Assembly: GCA_022448765.1 (NCBI GenBank)
Contig: JAKUTI010000142.1
Location: forward strand, 1 to 6,888
Direction of reading: 5' to 3'
DNA length: 6,888 bases
Source of the DNA: Pseudomonadales bacterium
GTDB lineage: Bacteria > Pseudomonadota > Gammaproteobacteria > Pseudomonadales > Azotimanducaceae
Below, in pieces: positions 5,740-6,888 of this stretch. The notes below the pieces were generated by a model. The model did not search any database and was not told the DNA's origin. It saw only the letters and a program-made list of their open reading frames with translations. Made by a program: the position numbers and the translations under genes. Every line of letters begins with the position of its first letter. The stretch's first letter is position 1.

Positions 5740-6858
5740 ATGCCGGAACTACTTACGAGTGAACTCGCCCGTTTGCGCGACGACGTCATGCATCTCGGAA
5801 GCGATGTGTTGTTACCGATGCTCGCCGACAGTTCCCTGGACGCTTCTGATCGTCATCGGGCGATCGTCGCATCATCCAAAAACCTCGGTCTCTTTGGTAT
5901 GACCCAACCCAAAGAATTTGGGGGAAGTTCTGCCTCGCTTCTCGAACTCACTGTAGTACGCGACACACTGGGGTCGATGAATCTTTCGCACTTGCCCGGT
6001 ATTTTCGGTCCTGGTCCCGGTGTTCTTGTCGGTGTCGAAGAACCGTTGAAAAGTAACTACCTTGGTCCTGTACTTGCAGGAGAGAAACGCGGCGCTTTTG
6101 GTTTTACGGAACCGGACGCTGCTGAACGCGCTACATGGGCCACACTTGAGAACGGCGAGCTTAGGGTCAACGGTCAGAAGTCCTACGTAACGGGAGGCGC
6201 AGACGCCGATTTCATCAACACATTGGTAGAAATTGAAGGCCACGGGCCAGCCATGGTCTTGATCGATACATCGTTCGACGGGGTCTTGATCAAGAATACC
6301 TTTGGGTCTGTCGACGGAACCCACCACGCATATATCGAGTTTCACGACGTCATCGTCCCGGAAACGCACATCATCGGTAAGCCCGGCGAGGGGATGCCAC
6401 GCGCATTAGGCCAAATCGGTAACACCCGGCTAGCTTTCGCCGCCGATAGCGTCGGGCTCTCCCGTTGGGTCATTGATTTCGTGGAAAAGCATCTTGCTGC
6501 ACCTCACCGAAGTGGCCAGCCTTTGAGTTCACGAGAGGGCGTCCGAATGCGCTACGCCGACATGCGAATCAAAGCGTTCGCAGCACGAAGCATGGTGTAT
6601 CGGACCGCCAGGCTTGGCGACGCCGGTGAAAACATCGTCAACGAGGGTATCGCATGTAAAGTCTTTGCAACCGAAGCAATTGGCGACATCGTCGACTGGG
6701 GTATCCAGCTAGTGGGCGGAATTGCGCTACGGTCGGGCCATCCACTCGAGGCACTCTACCGACGCGTGCGTGTACTGAGGCTCGCCGAGGGCGCAAGCGA
6801 CGTGCTCCGTCTTAACCTTGCCCGCGGACGTTTCGAACTCGACAAGGGCCGGTTGTGA
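5740..6858 (+). CDS. Acyl-CoA dehydrogenase family protein
   Basis: A 372-residue FAD-dependent acyl-CoA dehydrogenase, of normal length for the family (about 380). These enzymes introduce the alpha-beta double bond into acyl-CoA and pass electrons to electron-transfer flavoprotein. Domains in order: N-terminal helical domain (about 1-115) with LGLFGMTQPKEFGGSS (49-64); middle beta domain with AFGFTEPDA (119-127) for flavin binding, VNGQKSYVTGGADADF (143-158) and the FHDVIVPETHIIG segment (201-213); C-terminal helical domain (about 225-372) with QLVGGIALRSGHPLEALYRRVR (323-344). RLAEGASDVLR (347-357) corresponds to the region of the catalytic glutamate (YEGTxEI in medium-chain enzymes), so Glu350 is the likely base. 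Start is fixed by its Shine-Dalgarno. Chain-length preference is unknown; context with a crotonase and SDR a few kilobases upstream fits acyl-CoA catabolism. Confidence 0.93.
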   Translation: MPELLTSELARLRDDVMHLGSDVLLPMLADSSLDASDRHRAIVASSKNLGLFGMTQPKEFGGSSASLLELTVVRDTLGSMNLSHLPGIFGPGPGVLVGVEEPLKSNYLGPVLAGEKRGAFGFTEPDAAERATWATLENGELRVNGQKSYVTGGADADFINTLVEIEGHGPAMVLIDTSFDGVLIKNTFGSVDGTHHAYIEFHDVIVPETHIIGKPGEGMPRALGQIGNTRLAFAADSVGLSRWVIDFVEKHLAAPHRSGQPLSSREGVRMRYADMRIKAFAARSMVYRTARLGDAGENIVNEGIACKVFATEAIGDIVDWGIQLVGGIALRSGHPLEALYRRVRVLRLAEGASDVLRLNLARGRFELDKGRL

Positions 6859-6888
6859 AAACTTCATTGTCAAATAATTGGGTTGAAC

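Noticed and set aside
5872..6369. Antisense open frame of 165 codons opposite the acyl-CoA dehydrogenase
   Set aside because: The opposite strand encodes clear acyl-CoA dehydrogenase motifs, and the antisense product has no recognisable domain.
6859..6888. Last 30 bases after the acyl-CoA dehydrogenase
   Set aside because: No start codon with a ribosome binding site, terminator or other signal could be supported in this short stretch.

Overview
The window reads as part of a Proteobacterial genome, most likely a marine-type Gammaproteobacterium. The strongest clue is an adjacent cmoA-cmoB pair, which makes the cmo5U34 wobble modification of tRNA and is most typical of Gammaproteobacteria. Base composition looks moderate (around the low-to-mid 50s percent GC by eye) and fairly even throughout. 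Genes are closely packed, with clear Shine-Dalgarno sequences at several starts. The genus cannot be told from this sequence. No RNA genes, CRISPR arrays, insertion sequences or phage genes are visible.

Layout: (1) Positions 2-508 (+) hold the 3' part of a nucleotidyltransferase that enters from outside the window. (2) Positions 601-2972 (+) form a tight three-gene unit: a crotonase-superfamily protein, a luciferase-like (LLM) flavin/F420 oxidoreductase and a short-chain dehydrogenase, with gaps of 10 and 19 bases. (3) A flavin reductase (3014-3487, -) converges on the dehydrogenase, with 41 bases between their stop codons. (4) Divergent from it is cmoA-cmoB (3605-5209, +), the two genes lying in one reading frame and separated only by a stop codon and one sense codon. 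(5) After a 158-base gap comes a small membrane-anchored protein with a winged-helix-like N-terminus (5368-5730, +), closely followed by an acyl-CoA dehydrogenase (5740-6858, +).

How they may work together: crotonase, dehydrogenase/reductase and acyl-CoA dehydrogenase are the usual parts of acyl-CoA breakdown, while the LLM enzyme and the flavin reductase could form a two-component oxygenase. This looks like an accessory catabolic set with a housekeeping tRNA-modification pair between its parts. Its substrate cannot be read from the sequence. Two of its enzymes have changed catalytic positions: the crotonase lacks both acid residues used by hydratases, and the dehydrogenase has alanine in place of the catalytic serine. 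The set may therefore do chemistry different from standard beta-oxidation. I see no clearly new defence or mobile system. The most unusual points are the in-frame cmoA/cmoB junction, the altered crotonase and the membrane-anchored DNA-binding-like protein coupled to the acyl-CoA dehydrogenase gene.
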